This document shows positions 22,212 to 30,775 of a DNA stretch of 32,154 nt, piece by piece. Under the pieces are notes generated by a model. It saw only the letters and a program-made list of their open reading frames with translations, did not search any database and was not told where the DNA came from. This DNA is from Succinivibrionaceae bacterium (GTDB taxonomy: Bacteria > Pseudomonadota > Gammaproteobacteria > Enterobacterales > Succinivibrionaceae). Numbering within the stretch: position 1 is the first letter of the stretch; each line of letters starts with the position of its first letter. Made by a program: the position numbers and the translations under genes. The DNA is taken from NCBI GenBank assembly GCA_019420905.1, contig JAHZGH010000012.1, positions 1 through 32,154 on the forward strand. The letters run 5' to 3'.

Positions 22212-23090
22212 ATGGATTTAAATTTAAAAAGACTTTTTAATACCGAGTCTATTGCTGCGAAGGTATTTTTAATCCTAGGCGTAATTAATATAGCCTTTGT
22301 ATTAATGATTTGTGTTTATCTTATTATTGCGGGACTTCCTGCGATCGCTAAGATAGGTATTATAGATTTTCTTTTTGGAGATAAGTGGGCATCCACAGCA
22401 AATCCTCCACAATTTGGTATTTTACCTTTTATTTTAACATCTATTTATGGTACGGCTGGTGCAATCATAATAGGTTTGCCGTTAGGATTTTTTTCTGCCG
22501 TATATTTAGCGAAAATGGCTCCTAAAAAAATTAAATTGATTGTGGAGCCTATGATTGATCTTTTAGCCGGTATTCCTTCTGTAGTATACGGTTTTATCGG
22601 TATGTTGGTTTTGGTTCCTGGCGTACAGGCATTATTTGATATTCCAGACGGTTCTTCCTTATTTTCCGCAATTATTGTTTTAGCTGTAATGATTTTGCCA
22701 TCCATTATCAAAGTGTCTATTACGGCTATTGAAGCTGTTCCTGTTGAATATGAGCTTGGCAGCTTAGCCTTAGGAGCAAATAAAATTGAGACTATTTTTA
22801 GAGTTGTAGTTCCCGCAGCTAAAAGCGGTATTGCTGCAGCTGTAGTCTTAGGCGTTGGTAGAGCCATTGGAGAGGCTATGGCGGTAATGATGGTTGCAGG
22901 AAATGTTGCTAATATGCCAGGAATTTTTGAATCTGTAAGATTCTTAACTACTGCTGTAGCTTCAGAAATGTCCTATTCTTCAGGTCTTCAACGTGAAGCT
23001 TTATTTTCAATAGCTTTGGTTCTATTTGTATTCATCATGATGATCAATGCCATTTTGAACATGATGCTTAAAAAAGGATATAAAAAATAA
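22212..23090 (+). CDS. pstC: Phosphate ABC transporter permease PstC
   Basis: PstC is one of the two inner-membrane channel subunits for phosphate import. The 292-residue product has about six membrane segments (near 17-40, 74-102, 124-143, 154-174, 205-229 and 262-285). The EAA loop that docks on PstB is EAVPVEYELGSLALGANK (184-201). The permease signature continues with GRAIGEAMAVMMVAGN (216-231). The stop TAA shares its last base with the pstA ATG (TAATG), which implies coupled synthesis of the two permeases. AAAGG lies 11 nt before its start. Confidence 0.97.
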   Translation: MDLNLKRLFNTESIAAKVFLILGVINIAFVLMICVYLIIAGLPAIAKIGIIDFLFGDKWASTANPPQFGILPFILTSIYGTAGAIIIGLPLGFFSAVYLAKMAPKKIKLIVEPMIDLLAGIPSVVYGFIGMLVLVPGVQALFDIPDGSSLFSAIIVLAVMILPSIIKVSITAIEAVPVEYELGSLALGANKIETIFRVVVPAAKSGIAAAVVLGVGRAIGEAMAVMMVAGNVANMPGIFESVRFLTTAVASEMSYSSGLQREALFSIALVLFVFIMMINAILNMMLKKGYKK

Positions 23091-23947
23091 TGTCAGTCTC
23101 TCAAGTCAAGCGTCAGATCTATAAGGCAAATATGCTTTCTTTGACATATTTGTGTATAGCGATCACTATTTGTATTGTATTTTTCATGATTGCTTACATT
23201 TTCTTTAGGTCAATACCATATTTTTCTTGGGAATTGTTATCTACATCACCAAGTTATTTAAACGATACCATTGGTGTTTTGCCAGATATTTTAAATACGA
23301 TTTATCTTATTTTTACAACTTTACTGTTTGTTTTGCCAATGGGAGTTGGGGCTGCAATTTATTTAACAGAATATGCAAGATCTCCTAAATTGGTCAAAGC
23401 TATAGAATATTGTATTGAGACATTAGCTGGCATTCCATCAATTATTTATGGATTGGTTGGCATGTTGATTTTCTGCCAGTTTTTTGGTCTGCAGACATCT
23501 TTATTAGCAGGTTCGCTGACATTGATGATTATGAACCTTCCAACTATTATCCGTACAACTCAGGAAAGCTTAAAAACAGTCCCGCAATCCTATCGTGAGG
23601 GAGCTTTTGGTTTAGGAGCTGCTAAGTGGCACGTAATTAGAACTGTAGTTTTACCGTGCTGTATTGAAGGCATTGTGACGGGGTGTATCTTAAGCATAGG
23701 TCGTATGTTGGGAGAATCTGCTGCATTGTTATTCACAGCAGGTTTTGCGCATACTTTAAATGGTTATTTTGATGGAATGGGATCTGCTGGTTCAACGCTT
23801 ACTGTAGCTCTATATGTTTATGCAAAAGAGCAAGGCGAATTTGAAGTAGCTTTCGTTATTGCGGCAATTCTTTTATTTATGAGCTTACTTATCAATTTTC
23901 TCGCAACATTCCTCGCACGTAGAATTCAAAAAAGAAAGGCAAATTAA
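23090..23947 (+). CDS. pstA: Phosphate ABC transporter permease PstA
   Basis: PstA is the partner channel subunit. The 285-residue product has a long first membrane span after a short basic N-terminus. AGIPSIIYGLVGMLIF is conserved with PstC, the EAA loop is LKTVPQSYREGAFGLGAAKW, and GRMLGESAALLFTAGF follows. It ends with a basic tail (RRIQKRKAN). Overlap with pstC (1 nt) and a 3-nt gap to pstB show a tight transporter block. Confidence 0.97.
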   Translation: MSVSQVKRQIYKANMLSLTYLCIAITICIVFFMIAYIFFRSIPYFSWELLSTSPSYLNDTIGVLPDILNTIYLIFTTLLFVLPMGVGAAIYLTEYARSPKLVKAIEYCIETLAGIPSIIYGLVGMLIFCQFFGLQTSLLAGSLTLMIMNLPTIIRTTQESLKTVPQSYREGAFGLGAAKWHVIRTVVLPCCIEGIVTGCILSIGRMLGESAALLFTAGFAHTLNGYFDGMGSAGSTLTVALYVYAKEQGEFEVAFVIAAILLFMSLLINFLATFLARRIQKRKAN

Positions 23948-23950
23948 ATT

Positions 23951-24706
23951 ATGGAAACTATTTTTGATGTAAATAAGTTTAATCTTTGGTACGGCAATAC
24001 CCATGCACTACATAACGTAAATATGGTAATCCATGAGCATGATATTACCGCCTTAATTGGCCCTTCGGGATGTGGAAAATCAACTTTTATTCGTACTTTA
24101 AATCGCATGAATGATTTGATTCCGGAAGTAAAGCTTGAGGGAAGCATCAAATATCGTGGACAGGAATTAGTTAACAGCGATGTTAATGTCAGTAAGTTGC
24201 GTAAAGATGTGGGTATGGTATTTCAAAAGCCAAATCCTTTTGCAATGAGTATTTATGATAATGTCGCTTATGGTCCTCGCACCCATGGGGTTAGGAACAG
24301 AGCAAAGCTTGATGAAATAGTAGAGCGTTCTTTAAGACAAGCGGCTATTTTTGATGAAGTAAAAGATCGTTTAAAAACTTCAGCCCTAGGGTTATCTGGT
24401 GGACAGCAGCAACGTTTATGTATAGCTAGAGCATTGGCTGTTGAGCCTGATGTTTTGTTAATGGATGAGCCTACTTCAGCATTAGATCCAATTTCAACAG
24501 GAAAAATTGAAGAATTAGCTTTAGAGCTCAAACAGAAATATACCATTGTAATTGTTACCCATAATATGCAACAAGCTTTACGTATTTCTGATAATACCGC
24601 TTTCTTCCTTTTGGGAGATTTAGTGGAGATGGACAAGACTGACGTGATATTCACAAAACCTAAAGACAAGCGTACGGAAGATTACATTACAGGAAGATTT
24701 GGATAA
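23951..24706 (+). CDS. pstB: Phosphate ABC transporter ATP-binding protein PstB
   Basis: PstB hydrolyses ATP to power phosphate import and takes part in signalling to PhoR through PhoU. The 251-residue product has Walker A GPSGCGKST (37-45), Q-loop FQKPNPF (91-97) with the PstB-typical Pro-Asn-Pro, signature LSGGQQQRL (148-156), Walker B VLLMDEP (168-174) and switch histidine H204 in VTHNM. All catalytic residues are present. Its TAA overlaps the phoU ATG by one base. Confidence 0.98.
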   Translation: METIFDVNKFNLWYGNTHALHNVNMVIHEHDITALIGPSGCGKSTFIRTLNRMNDLIPEVKLEGSIKYRGQELVNSDVNVSKLRKDVGMVFQKPNPFAMSIYDNVAYGPRTHGVRNRAKLDEIVERSLRQAAIFDEVKDRLKTSALGLSGGQQQRLCIARALAVEPDVLLMDEPTSALDPISTGKIEELALELKQKYTIVIVTHNMQQALRISDNTAFFLLGDLVEMDKTDVIFTKPKDKRTEDYITGRFG

Positions 24707-25368
24707 TGAGAAAGAACTTAGATGAGCAGCTACAGCGCTTAAATAAAAATTTAATTTTAATGGGCTCTTTATGTGAGTCTAATTTAGACAGTGTTTTCAA
24801 AGCGTTTAAAGAGAGAGATCGTGAATTAGCTTTAAATGTTTATAGAGCTGATTATGATATTGACACTAAATCTCGAGATATTGAAACATTATGTTTGAAT
24901 ATTATTCTTCATGAGCAGCCTGTTGCTATAGATTTGCTGGTAGTTTCTGCTACTTTAAAAATGGTTGCAGATTTAGAGCGAATAGGTAATCAAGCTAGCG
25001 ATATCGCACAGATTGTTATGAGCTTTGATTACAATTATGAAGGCGAGGATTTAGATCTTTTACATAGTATGGCAAAAGAAGCTACATCCATGGTTAAGCT
25101 GGCTATTGATTCTTTCATCAATCGTGATGAGGATTTAGCTAAAACTGTAATCAGACAAGATAAAGCTGTAGATGAATATTTTGCTATGATTAGAAAATCT
25201 CTGATTTTAAAAGCCAGAACATGTGAAAAAGATACGGAATTATCTTTAGATGTTATTATGATGGCAAAATATTTAGAGCGCATTGGAGATCATGCTTGTA
25301 ATATTGCCAAGTGGGTTTCTTATGTCGTTACCGGCAAGATTAATACGGTTGGAGATTTAGGTTTATGA
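24706..25368 (+). CDS. phoU: Phosphate signalling protein PhoU
   Basis: PhoU restrains PhoR kinase activity when phosphate is plentiful and adjusts Pst transport. The 220-residue product is two tandem three-helix PhoU domains. Each carries a metal-site motif: ADLERIGNQASDIAQ in the first and KYLERIGDHACNIAKW in the second. The length is typical (about 210-240). It overlaps pstB by 1 nt and phoB by 4 nt (ATGA), so sensor, transporter and regulator are produced together. Confidence 0.97.
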   Translation: MRKNLDEQLQRLNKNLILMGSLCESNLDSVFKAFKERDRELALNVYRADYDIDTKSRDIETLCLNIILHEQPVAIDLLVVSATLKMVADLERIGNQASDIAQIVMSFDYNYEGEDLDLLHSMAKEATSMVKLAIDSFINRDEDLAKTVIRQDKAVDEYFAMIRKSLILKARTCEKDTELSLDVIMMAKYLERIGDHACNIAKWVSYVVTGKINTVGDLGL

Positions 25369-26033
25369 TTTATTGCGTTGAAGATGATACTGATATCCGA
25401 GAAATCGAGCAGTACACTTTGCAGTCTATGAATATGGAAACAGAGGTGTTTGCTGATGGTACCAGTTTCTTTGCCGCAGTAGAAAAACGTATTCCTGATT
25501 TAGTTTTGCTAGATATTATGCTGCCAGATATGAGCGGCATTGATATCTTAAAGCGACTTCGAGCTGGGGCACGAACTCGTAATATTCCTGTAATTATGGC
25601 TACAGCTAAAGGTGCTGAATATGAGCGTGTTAATGCCCTGGATTTAGGAGCAGATGACTATCTGACAAAACCATTTTCTTTAATCGAAATGGTTGCTCGT
25701 ATTAATGCTGTTTTACGGCGTTGTAATGGTAATGTTCCATCTGAGGAGATTGTCCTTGGAGCATTATCCTTAAATGAAGCTAATCATGAGGTCAAAGTTA
25801 ATGGAAAGATTATTGATTTGACCCTAAAAGAATATGAGTTATTGCTCTTGATGTTAAAGCGGCAGGGACGCGTTTTTTCTCGTGATCAACTTTTAGATAG
25901 AATTTGGGGTACAGAGTATGATGGCGAAAGTCGTACAGTAGATGTACATATCCGTACTTTAAGACAGAAGTTGGGAGAAATGGAGTATATTATCAAGACT
26001 GTGCGCGGTGTTGGCTATAAGGTTGGTTCTTAG
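25365..26033 (+). CDS. phoB: Phosphate response regulator, PhoB/PhoP type (OmpR family)
   Basis: This DNA-binding response regulator most likely activates phosphate-starvation genes, including this operon. The 222-residue product has a receiver domain (1-120) with acidic pocket ED at 6-7, phosphoacceptor D50 in LVLLDIMLPD, and the conserved Thr and Lys in MATAKG and YLTKPF. A winged-helix domain follows (about 128-222; LTLKEYELLLLML, RTVDVHIRTLRQKLG, VRGVGYKV). The phosphate role is inferred from its overlap with phoU and the adjacent kinase. It looks as much like Firmicutes PhoP as E. coli PhoB. Confidence 0.93.
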   Translation: MIYCVEDDTDIREIEQYTLQSMNMETEVFADGTSFFAAVEKRIPDLVLLDIMLPDMSGIDILKRLRAGARTRNIPVIMATAKGAEYERVNALDLGADDYLTKPFSLIEMVARINAVLRRCNGNVPSEEIVLGALSLNEANHEVKVNGKIIDLTLKEYELLLLMLKRQGRVFSRDQLLDRIWGTEYDGESRTVDVHIRTLRQKLGEMEYIIKTVRGVGYKVGS

Positions 26034-26035
26034 AA

Positions 26036-27724
26036 TTGATAAGTAAAGTATTTAAAGCAGTTTTTTTCTCTACATTATTGTTTTTGATTATAGGATTAGC
26101 TTCTGCTTTATGGTTTGCTCATAATTTAATGAAAAAAAATGATGAGCATATGCTTTATGAGTACACTGAATCTTTAGTCGAAGATGTTAAAAATTTTGGT
26201 AAAAATTACATCATGGGACTAAGTTATGGCTCTTTTAGAGTAACTTTAATAAATTCAGACGGTACTGTATTTTTTGACAGTAAAATCAAAAAAGTACATC
26301 TTATGCCTAACCATGGTGACCGAAAAGAATTTATTGAAGCAGAGAAAAAAGGCTATAGTTCTGTGCAGAGATATTCTGAGACTCTAGATACAGAAACTGT
26401 TTATTATGCAGTAAAACTTGATTCTGGAGAAGTCTTAAGAACGTCTTTTACCACGGAAAATGTTTTCAGTTTGACCTGGAATTTATTTTGGAGTTTTATA
26501 GGGATCGTTGTAATTTCGGCTATTATTTCTGCTTTTATAGCTTATCGATTATCGGTAATTATTGTAAGGCCAATTAATGCTATTGATTTAAATCGTCCCT
26601 TGCAAAATGAGGTTTATGCTGAGTTGGCGCCATTAGTTAGACGTATTGATATGCACCAAAAACGTATTAACGATCTGATTAACAAAATTTCAAGACAATC
26701 TCGCGAAATGCAGGCTATTACGGCAAGCATGTCGGAAGGTTTAGTTTTGTTTAATGGTTTAGGAGTGATTATAAGTATCAATGAAAGTGCTAAAAATATT
26801 TTTCAAATTGATGATAGCTGTGTTGGCAAAAATATTTTGAGCATTGACCGCTCCGTTTTAATTCGTAAATATTTTGATAAGGGTGAAGAACTTAATAATA
26901 AAATTGAGGATTTAGAACTAAACGATCATTTTTATAGAGTGTTCTTCAATAAGATTGATACTGAAGATAGTCATTTAGGATATGCTTTATTAGTAATTGA
27001 TGTTACTCAAAAGCGTATTGCAGAAAGGCAACGACAGGAATTTACAGCTAATGTTTCTCATGAATTAAAAACACCTTTGCAGTCTATTATTGGAAGAGCT
27101 GAACTTTTAGAAAATAACTTAGTTAGTCCTAAAGATATTGTGCCTTTTGCCAAACGTATTCGCAAAGAAGGAGAAAATCTTTTAAATCTAATTAACGATA
27201 TAATTCTTTTATCAAGATTAGATGAAGGTAAGCGTTTGGAAGATGAACAGATTGATTTGGCACATATATTTGCCGGTATTAAAGAGACTTTAGAAAGCAA
27301 GTGCGATGAAATGCAAGTATCTTTAAATATTAAAGGCGAATCTCCAAGGATTTATGGCGTATTTAGATATTTTAACCAGATGCTTTTTAATTTATGTGAT
27401 AACGCTGTTAAATACAATAATCCTGGAGGACATGTCTGGGTTGATTATGGTCATGATGATGAATATATTTACATAAATGTTAAGGATGATGGCATCGGCA
27501 TACCTAAATCGGCACAAATGAGAATTTTTGAGCGTTTTTATTGTGTTGATAAAAGTCATAATAAATCAAGAGTAGGTACAGGGTTGGGGTTATCTATTGT
27601 TAAACATATAGTTTTACTTTATAACGGAACCATAGAAGTTGAAAGTGAAGAAGGCAAAGGAACTACCTTTAAATTGAAATTTCCTAAAAAAACGGTTTGT
27701 CAGTCTTTTTTCAAGGAAATTTAA
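26036..27724 (+). CDS. phoR: Phosphate-sensor histidine kinase PhoR with extracytoplasmic domain
   Basis: PhoR phosphorylates the adjacent regulator. The 562-residue product has membrane segment 1 (about 8-28), an extracytoplasmic region of about 120 residues and membrane segment 2 (about 149-171). A PAS-like domain (about 225-325) is followed by HisKA with H342 in NVSHELKTPLQSI and the ATPase domain with N-box NLCDNAVKYNN, DDGIGIP (484-490) and GTGLGLS (514-520). The only sensible start is TTG 26036, 2 nt after the phoB stop, because the first ATG lies beyond membrane segment 1. E. coli PhoR lacks a sizeable periplasmic domain, so this architecture is closer to the Bacillus type. Confidence 0.92.
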   Translation: MISKVFKAVFFSTLLFLIIGLASALWFAHNLMKKNDEHMLYEYTESLVEDVKNFGKNYIMGLSYGSFRVTLINSDGTVFFDSKIKKVHLMPNHGDRKEFIEAEKKGYSSVQRYSETLDTETVYYAVKLDSGEVLRTSFTTENVFSLTWNLFWSFIGIVVISAIISAFIAYRLSVIIVRPINAIDLNRPLQNEVYAELAPLVRRIDMHQKRINDLINKISRQSREMQAITASMSEGLVLFNGLGVIISINESAKNIFQIDDSCVGKNILSIDRSVLIRKYFDKGEELNNKIEDLELNDHFYRVFFNKIDTEDSHLGYALLVIDVTQKRIAERQRQEFTANVSHELKTPLQSIIGRAELLENNLVSPKDIVPFAKRIRKEGENLLNLINDIILLSRLDEGKRLEDEQIDLAHIFAGIKETLESKCDEMQVSLNIKGESPRIYGVFRYFNQMLFNLCDNAVKYNNPGGHVWVDYGHDDEYIYINVKDDGIGIPKSAQMRIFERFYCVDKSHNKSRVGTGLGLSIVKHIVLLYNGTIEVESEEGKGTTFKLKFPKKTVCQSFFKEI

Positions 27725-27745
27725 AGCTTTTTTTGATGTTTTTGA

Positions 27746-27780
27746 GGATTGTTTTCTTTATAGAGAACAATCTTTTTTTT
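27746..27780 (+). terminator. Intrinsic terminator after phoR
   Basis: GATTGTTTTCT (27747-27757) and AGAGAACAATC (27762-27772) form an 11-bp stem (one G-T pair) with a 4-nt loop, followed by eight T. It closes the pstSCAB-phoU-phoB-phoR operon. Confidence 0.93.
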
Positions 27781-28073
27781 ATGAGGCTTATTTATTTTTA
27801 AAGAACATATAGAGTCAGCAAGAAATTATTTGCGATATTACGTTAAAGTCTATTTCGGTGTGTATTTTCCAAAATTAAAAATTAGCTTAATACTGACAGC
27901 TTAGATGCAGTGTTTTATGTGAATTTTTATGGAGTTTGCGTGATACTGTTAACAGGTTGCGTAAATATTTGTGACAAAATATCAATTCAAAATTCAAAAT
28001 AGTATCATATAAATAACAAATAAATATTTATATGAGATAAAGATAGACGCATTTCTTTTGAGGAGTTTTTACC
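27781..28073 (+). promoter_or_regulatory. AT-rich spacer with presumed glpX promoter
   Basis: No gene is visible. A weak promoter-like pair TTCAAA (27986-27991) and TATAAA (28008-28013), 16 bp apart, lies about 60 nt upstream of glpX. Just before it are TATCATA and repeated ATTCAAAAT. A ribosome site GAGG (28060s) precedes the glpX ATG. No operator is recognised. Confidence 0.35.
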
Positions 28074-29060
28074 ATGCAACAACATTTAACTGATAAAAAT
28101 ATTGCGCTGGATTTAGTTCGCGTAACAGAGGCTGCTGCTTTAGCAGCTGCGCGTTTTATAGGTCGTGGCGATAAGGACTCTGTTGATGCTGCTGCAGTAG
28201 ATGCCATGCGTATCGCATTTCAGGGAATTCATGTGCGCGGTACAGTAATTATTGGCGAAGGTGAAAAAGACAATGCTCCTATGCTTTTTAATGGTGAAAA
28301 AGTAGGTTTTGGCGATGGAATTGAAGTAGATGTCGCAGTAGATCCTATTGATGGTACATCATGCGCAGCTTTCGGCAGACCTAATGCTTTGGCAGCAGCT
28401 GGTATTGCAGCAAAAGGCTCCATGTTCAATCCTGGCCATAGTTACTACTGCGAGAAGATTGCTGTTGGCAAAGAGGCCGCTAACGTAATAGATCTTGACG
28501 CTCCAGTTAAAGACAATATTTTTAAAGTTGCAAAAGCCTTAGGGAAAAACGTTAGAGAACTGAACGTTTTTGTTTTAGATAAGCCGCGTCATGCTAAGCT
28601 CATTCAAGATGTAAGACTTGCTGGTGCAAGAGTGATGCTTCATAAGGAAGGAGATATTGCTGCGGCTATTATGGCAATTGATCCTAGATCCCAAATTGAT
28701 ATGTTAATTGGTATTGGAGGAACTCCAGAAGCTGTTGTTAGCGCTTGTGCAATTAAGGGGTCTGGAGGGCAGATGTTAACTCGTTTGGCTCCTAAAACTG
28801 AAAGTGAACGCGCAGCTATAATTGCAGATGGCATTGATTTAAAACAGATTCGAGGTGTTGATGATTTGATAACCTCGGATCAGTGCTATTTTGCGGTAAC
28901 AGGTGTAACTGAAGGCGAGTTGTTAGAAGGAGTTCGTTATAAGGGTGAGTATGCATTAACATCTTCGCTAACTTCTCGCGGCCGCACTGGTACTCGTCGA
29001 TATATTCAGGCATGGCATGATCGCGCGAAGCTTTCAAAGATGAGTTCTGTCGTTTACTAA
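28074..29060 (+). CDS. glpX: Fructose-1,6-bisphosphatase, class II (GlpX)
   Basis: GlpX hydrolyses fructose 1,6-bisphosphate to fructose 6-phosphate in gluconeogenesis, using divalent metal. The 328-residue product (E. coli about 336) shows GRGDKDSVDAAAVDAMR (30-46, with metal ligand D33), IIGEGEKDNAPML (59-71) and VDPIDGT (89-95), all class II hallmarks. It also contains GTPEAVVSACAIKGSGGQM. It stands alone between two terminators. No class I enzyme is in the window, so it may be the only gluconeogenic phosphatase, but that cannot be judged from here. Confidence 0.97.
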   Translation: MQQHLTDKNIALDLVRVTEAAALAAARFIGRGDKDSVDAAAVDAMRIAFQGIHVRGTVIIGEGEKDNAPMLFNGEKVGFGDGIEVDVAVDPIDGTSCAAFGRPNALAAAGIAAKGSMFNPGHSYYCEKIAVGKEAANVIDLDAPVKDNIFKVAKALGKNVRELNVFVLDKPRHAKLIQDVRLAGARVMLHKEGDIAAAIMAIDPRSQIDMLIGIGGTPEAVVSACAIKGSGGQMLTRLAPKTESERAAIIADGIDLKQIRGVDDLITSDQCYFAVTGVTEGELLEGVRYKGEYALTSSLTSRGRTGTRRYIQAWHDRAKLSKMSSVVY

Positions 29061-29098
29061 TTAAAAAATCTTATAATTTACACAAATATTCTTAATGT

Positions 29099-29140
29099 AA
29101 GCCCCGTTATCGATCTTAAAGATTGATTACGGGGTTTGTG
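29099..29140 (+). terminator. Probable terminator after glpX
   Basis: A long hairpin pairs CCCCGT (29102-29107) with ACGGGG (29129-29134). After one mismatch it continues with ATCGATCT (29109-29116) and AGATTGAT (29120-29127), loop TAA. Only TTTGTGT follows, so the T-tract is poor. Confidence 0.7.
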
Positions 29141-29266
29141 TATAAAGAATATTTTTATTTATTTTAATAAGTGAATTGTATCTATTGTATAAGATAATTA
29201 TGCGTTAGGTGTTATTATATTAAAGCCCAAGAGAGTTTTTTTAATTTGCTAAAAAAGGCTAAAAAG

Positions 29267-29605
29267 ATGAAAAAAATTACTGCAATTATTAAGCCCTTTA
29301 AATTAGATGATGTTCGCGAGGCTTTAAGTGCTAACGGTATTTCAGGTATGACTGTTTCTGAAGTTAAGGGCTTTGGAAGACAGAAAGGACATACTGAACT
29401 TTATCGTGGTGCGGAGTATGTAGTTGACTTTTTGCCAAAAGCCAAAATTGAATTAGTCGTTGCTGATAGTGATGTAGATGTGTGTATTAAGGCTATCAAT
29501 GCTGGTGCTCATACAGGTAAGATTGGGGATGGAAAGATTTTTGTAAGTGATGTAGAGCGGGTAATTCGTATTCGTACTGGCGAAGAAGGTGATGATGCTA
29601 TTTAG
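29267..29605 (+). CDS. glnB: Nitrogen regulatory protein P-II (GlnB)
   Basis: GlnB is the trimeric PII signal protein that senses 2-oxoglutarate, ATP/ADP and glutamine and controls glutamine synthetase adenylylation and NtrB. The 112-residue product has the E. coli length. KPFKLDDVREAL and the T-loop GFGRQKGHTELYRGAEYVVDF contain Tyr51, the uridylylation site. TGKIGDGKIFV and RIRTGEEGDDAI complete the C-terminal signatures. Start is ATG 29267 with AAGG 8 nt upstream; the TTG 21 nt earlier is rejected. No amtB is adjacent, favouring GlnB over GlnK. No terminator follows, so it may share a transcript with the next three genes. Confidence 0.95.
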   Translation: MKKITAIIKPFKLDDVREALSANGISGMTVSEVKGFGRQKGHTELYRGAEYVVDFLPKAKIELVVADSDVDVCIKAINAGAHTGKIGDGKIFVSDVERVIRIRTGEEGDDAI

Positions 29606-29656
29606 TTTTATCTAAATAATATCTTGTTATTTATATAATTTTTAGTAGAGCTGCTA

Positions 29657-30250
29657 ATGGTCAAACTTCATTTATCTTTAAAATGTCTTTCTAGTGTAGT
29701 TCTAGGCGTGGTTTTGCTTAGTGGCTGTTCTACGACTCCTCCTAAAAATCCAGAAAATTTATGTTCTATTTTTCAGGAAAAAGATAGTTGGTATATGGCC
29801 GCTCATAAGGTTCATGCTCGTTATGGCGTGCCGATAAATGTAGCGATGTCGATTATGGCTCAGGAATCTGGCTATGTTGACGATGCTAAACCGCCGATGC
29901 GTTGGTTTTTATTTGTTCCTTATGGCAGAGGCAGCAGTTCTTATGGCTATGCTCAAGCTCAAGATGAGGTTTGGGATGAATATGTAGCAGATAAAGGATC
30001 TTTTTTCTCAGATCGTGATGATTTTGCAGATGCCTTGGATTTTATTGGTTGGTATATGCAAAAAACCAAGCAAAAAAATAATATTCCATACAGCGATGCT
30101 TATAACCAGTATTTAAATTACCATGAAGGTTGGAGCGGGTTTCAAAAAGGCAGTTATGCTAATAAAACTTGGTTAAAAGAAGTCGCATCTGAGGTAAAAA
30201 ATCGTTCTGACCGTTATCGTCAGCAATTATTACGTTGCAATTTATATTAG
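29657..30250 (+). CDS. Lipoprotein with lysozyme-like (SLT) murein transglycosylase domain
   Basis: Probable outer-membrane lipoprotein that cleaves or remodels peptidoglycan. The 197-residue product has a lipoprotein signal with lipobox LLSGC (Cys24; Ser25 favours outer-membrane sorting). The SLT-like segment begins at YGVPINVAMSIMAQESGYVDD, with candidate catalytic Glu70, followed by SYGYAQAQDEVWDEY and DDFADALDFIGWYMQKTKQK. NYHEGWSGFQKGSY is also typical of a small family of SLT lipoproteins in gammaproteobacteria that I recall but cannot name by symbol. luxS starts 9 nt after its stop. Activity is inferred from the domain only. Confidence 0.85.
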   Translation: MVKLHLSLKCLSSVVLGVVLLSGCSTTPPKNPENLCSIFQEKDSWYMAAHKVHARYGVPINVAMSIMAQESGYVDDAKPPMRWFLFVPYGRGSSSYGYAQAQDEVWDEYVADKGSFFSDRDDFADALDFIGWYMQKTKQKNNIPYSDAYNQYLNYHEGWSGFQKGSYANKTWLKEVASEVKNRSDRYRQQLLRCNLY

Positions 30251-30259
30251 GTTAAAATC

Positions 30260-30775
30260 ATGCCTTTAGTTGATAGTTTCCTTGTAGATCATACTATTAT
30301 GCCAGCACCTTCTGTGCGCTGTGCTAAAACCTTAAAGACTCCTAAGGGAGATTTTATTGAAGTGTGGGATTTACGCTTTGTTAAGCCTAATACTGAAATG
30401 ATGCCAGAAAAAGGTATTCATACTTTAGAACATTTTTTTGCAGGTTTTATGCGAGAGCATATCAATGAGCCTAATTTAATAGAGGTAATTGATATCTCGC
30501 CTATGGGATGTAAAACTGGTTTTTATATGAGTCTTATAGGCAAAGCTGATCCTCAAAAAGTCTCTCAAAGCATGCTAGAGGCGATGCGTGATATTGCTAA
30601 TCTTAATGATGATATTAAAGTTCCAGCATCTAATGTTTACCAATGCGGATCTTGTAATCTGCACTCCTTAAAGGAAGCTAAAGCTATTGCAAATATGGTT
30701 TTACAATCAGGAGTTTTGGTTGTAGACAACAAAGACATTGCTTTAGATCCTAAAAAACTTAAGGAATTGCAATAG
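30260..30775 (+). CDS. luxS: S-ribosylhomocysteine lyase (LuxS)
   Basis: LuxS cleaves S-ribosylhomocysteine to homocysteine and the precursor of autoinducer-2, within the activated methyl cycle. The 171-residue product equals the E. coli length. The metal ligands are H54 and H58 in HTLEHFFAGFMR and C129 in YQCGSC. C84 in SPMGCKTGFY is the catalytic cysteine. The ribosome site TTAGG overlaps the stop of the preceding lipoprotein gene. Its TAG overlaps the GTG start of gmhB by one base. No pfs or metabolic-cycle partner is in the window. Confidence 0.98.
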   Translation: MPLVDSFLVDHTIMPAPSVRCAKTLKTPKGDFIEVWDLRFVKPNTEMMPEKGIHTLEHFFAGFMREHINEPNLIEVIDISPMGCKTGFYMSLIGKADPQKVSQSMLEAMRDIANLNDDIKVPASNVYQCGSCNLHSLKEAKAIANMVLQSGVLVVDNKDIALDPKKLKELQ

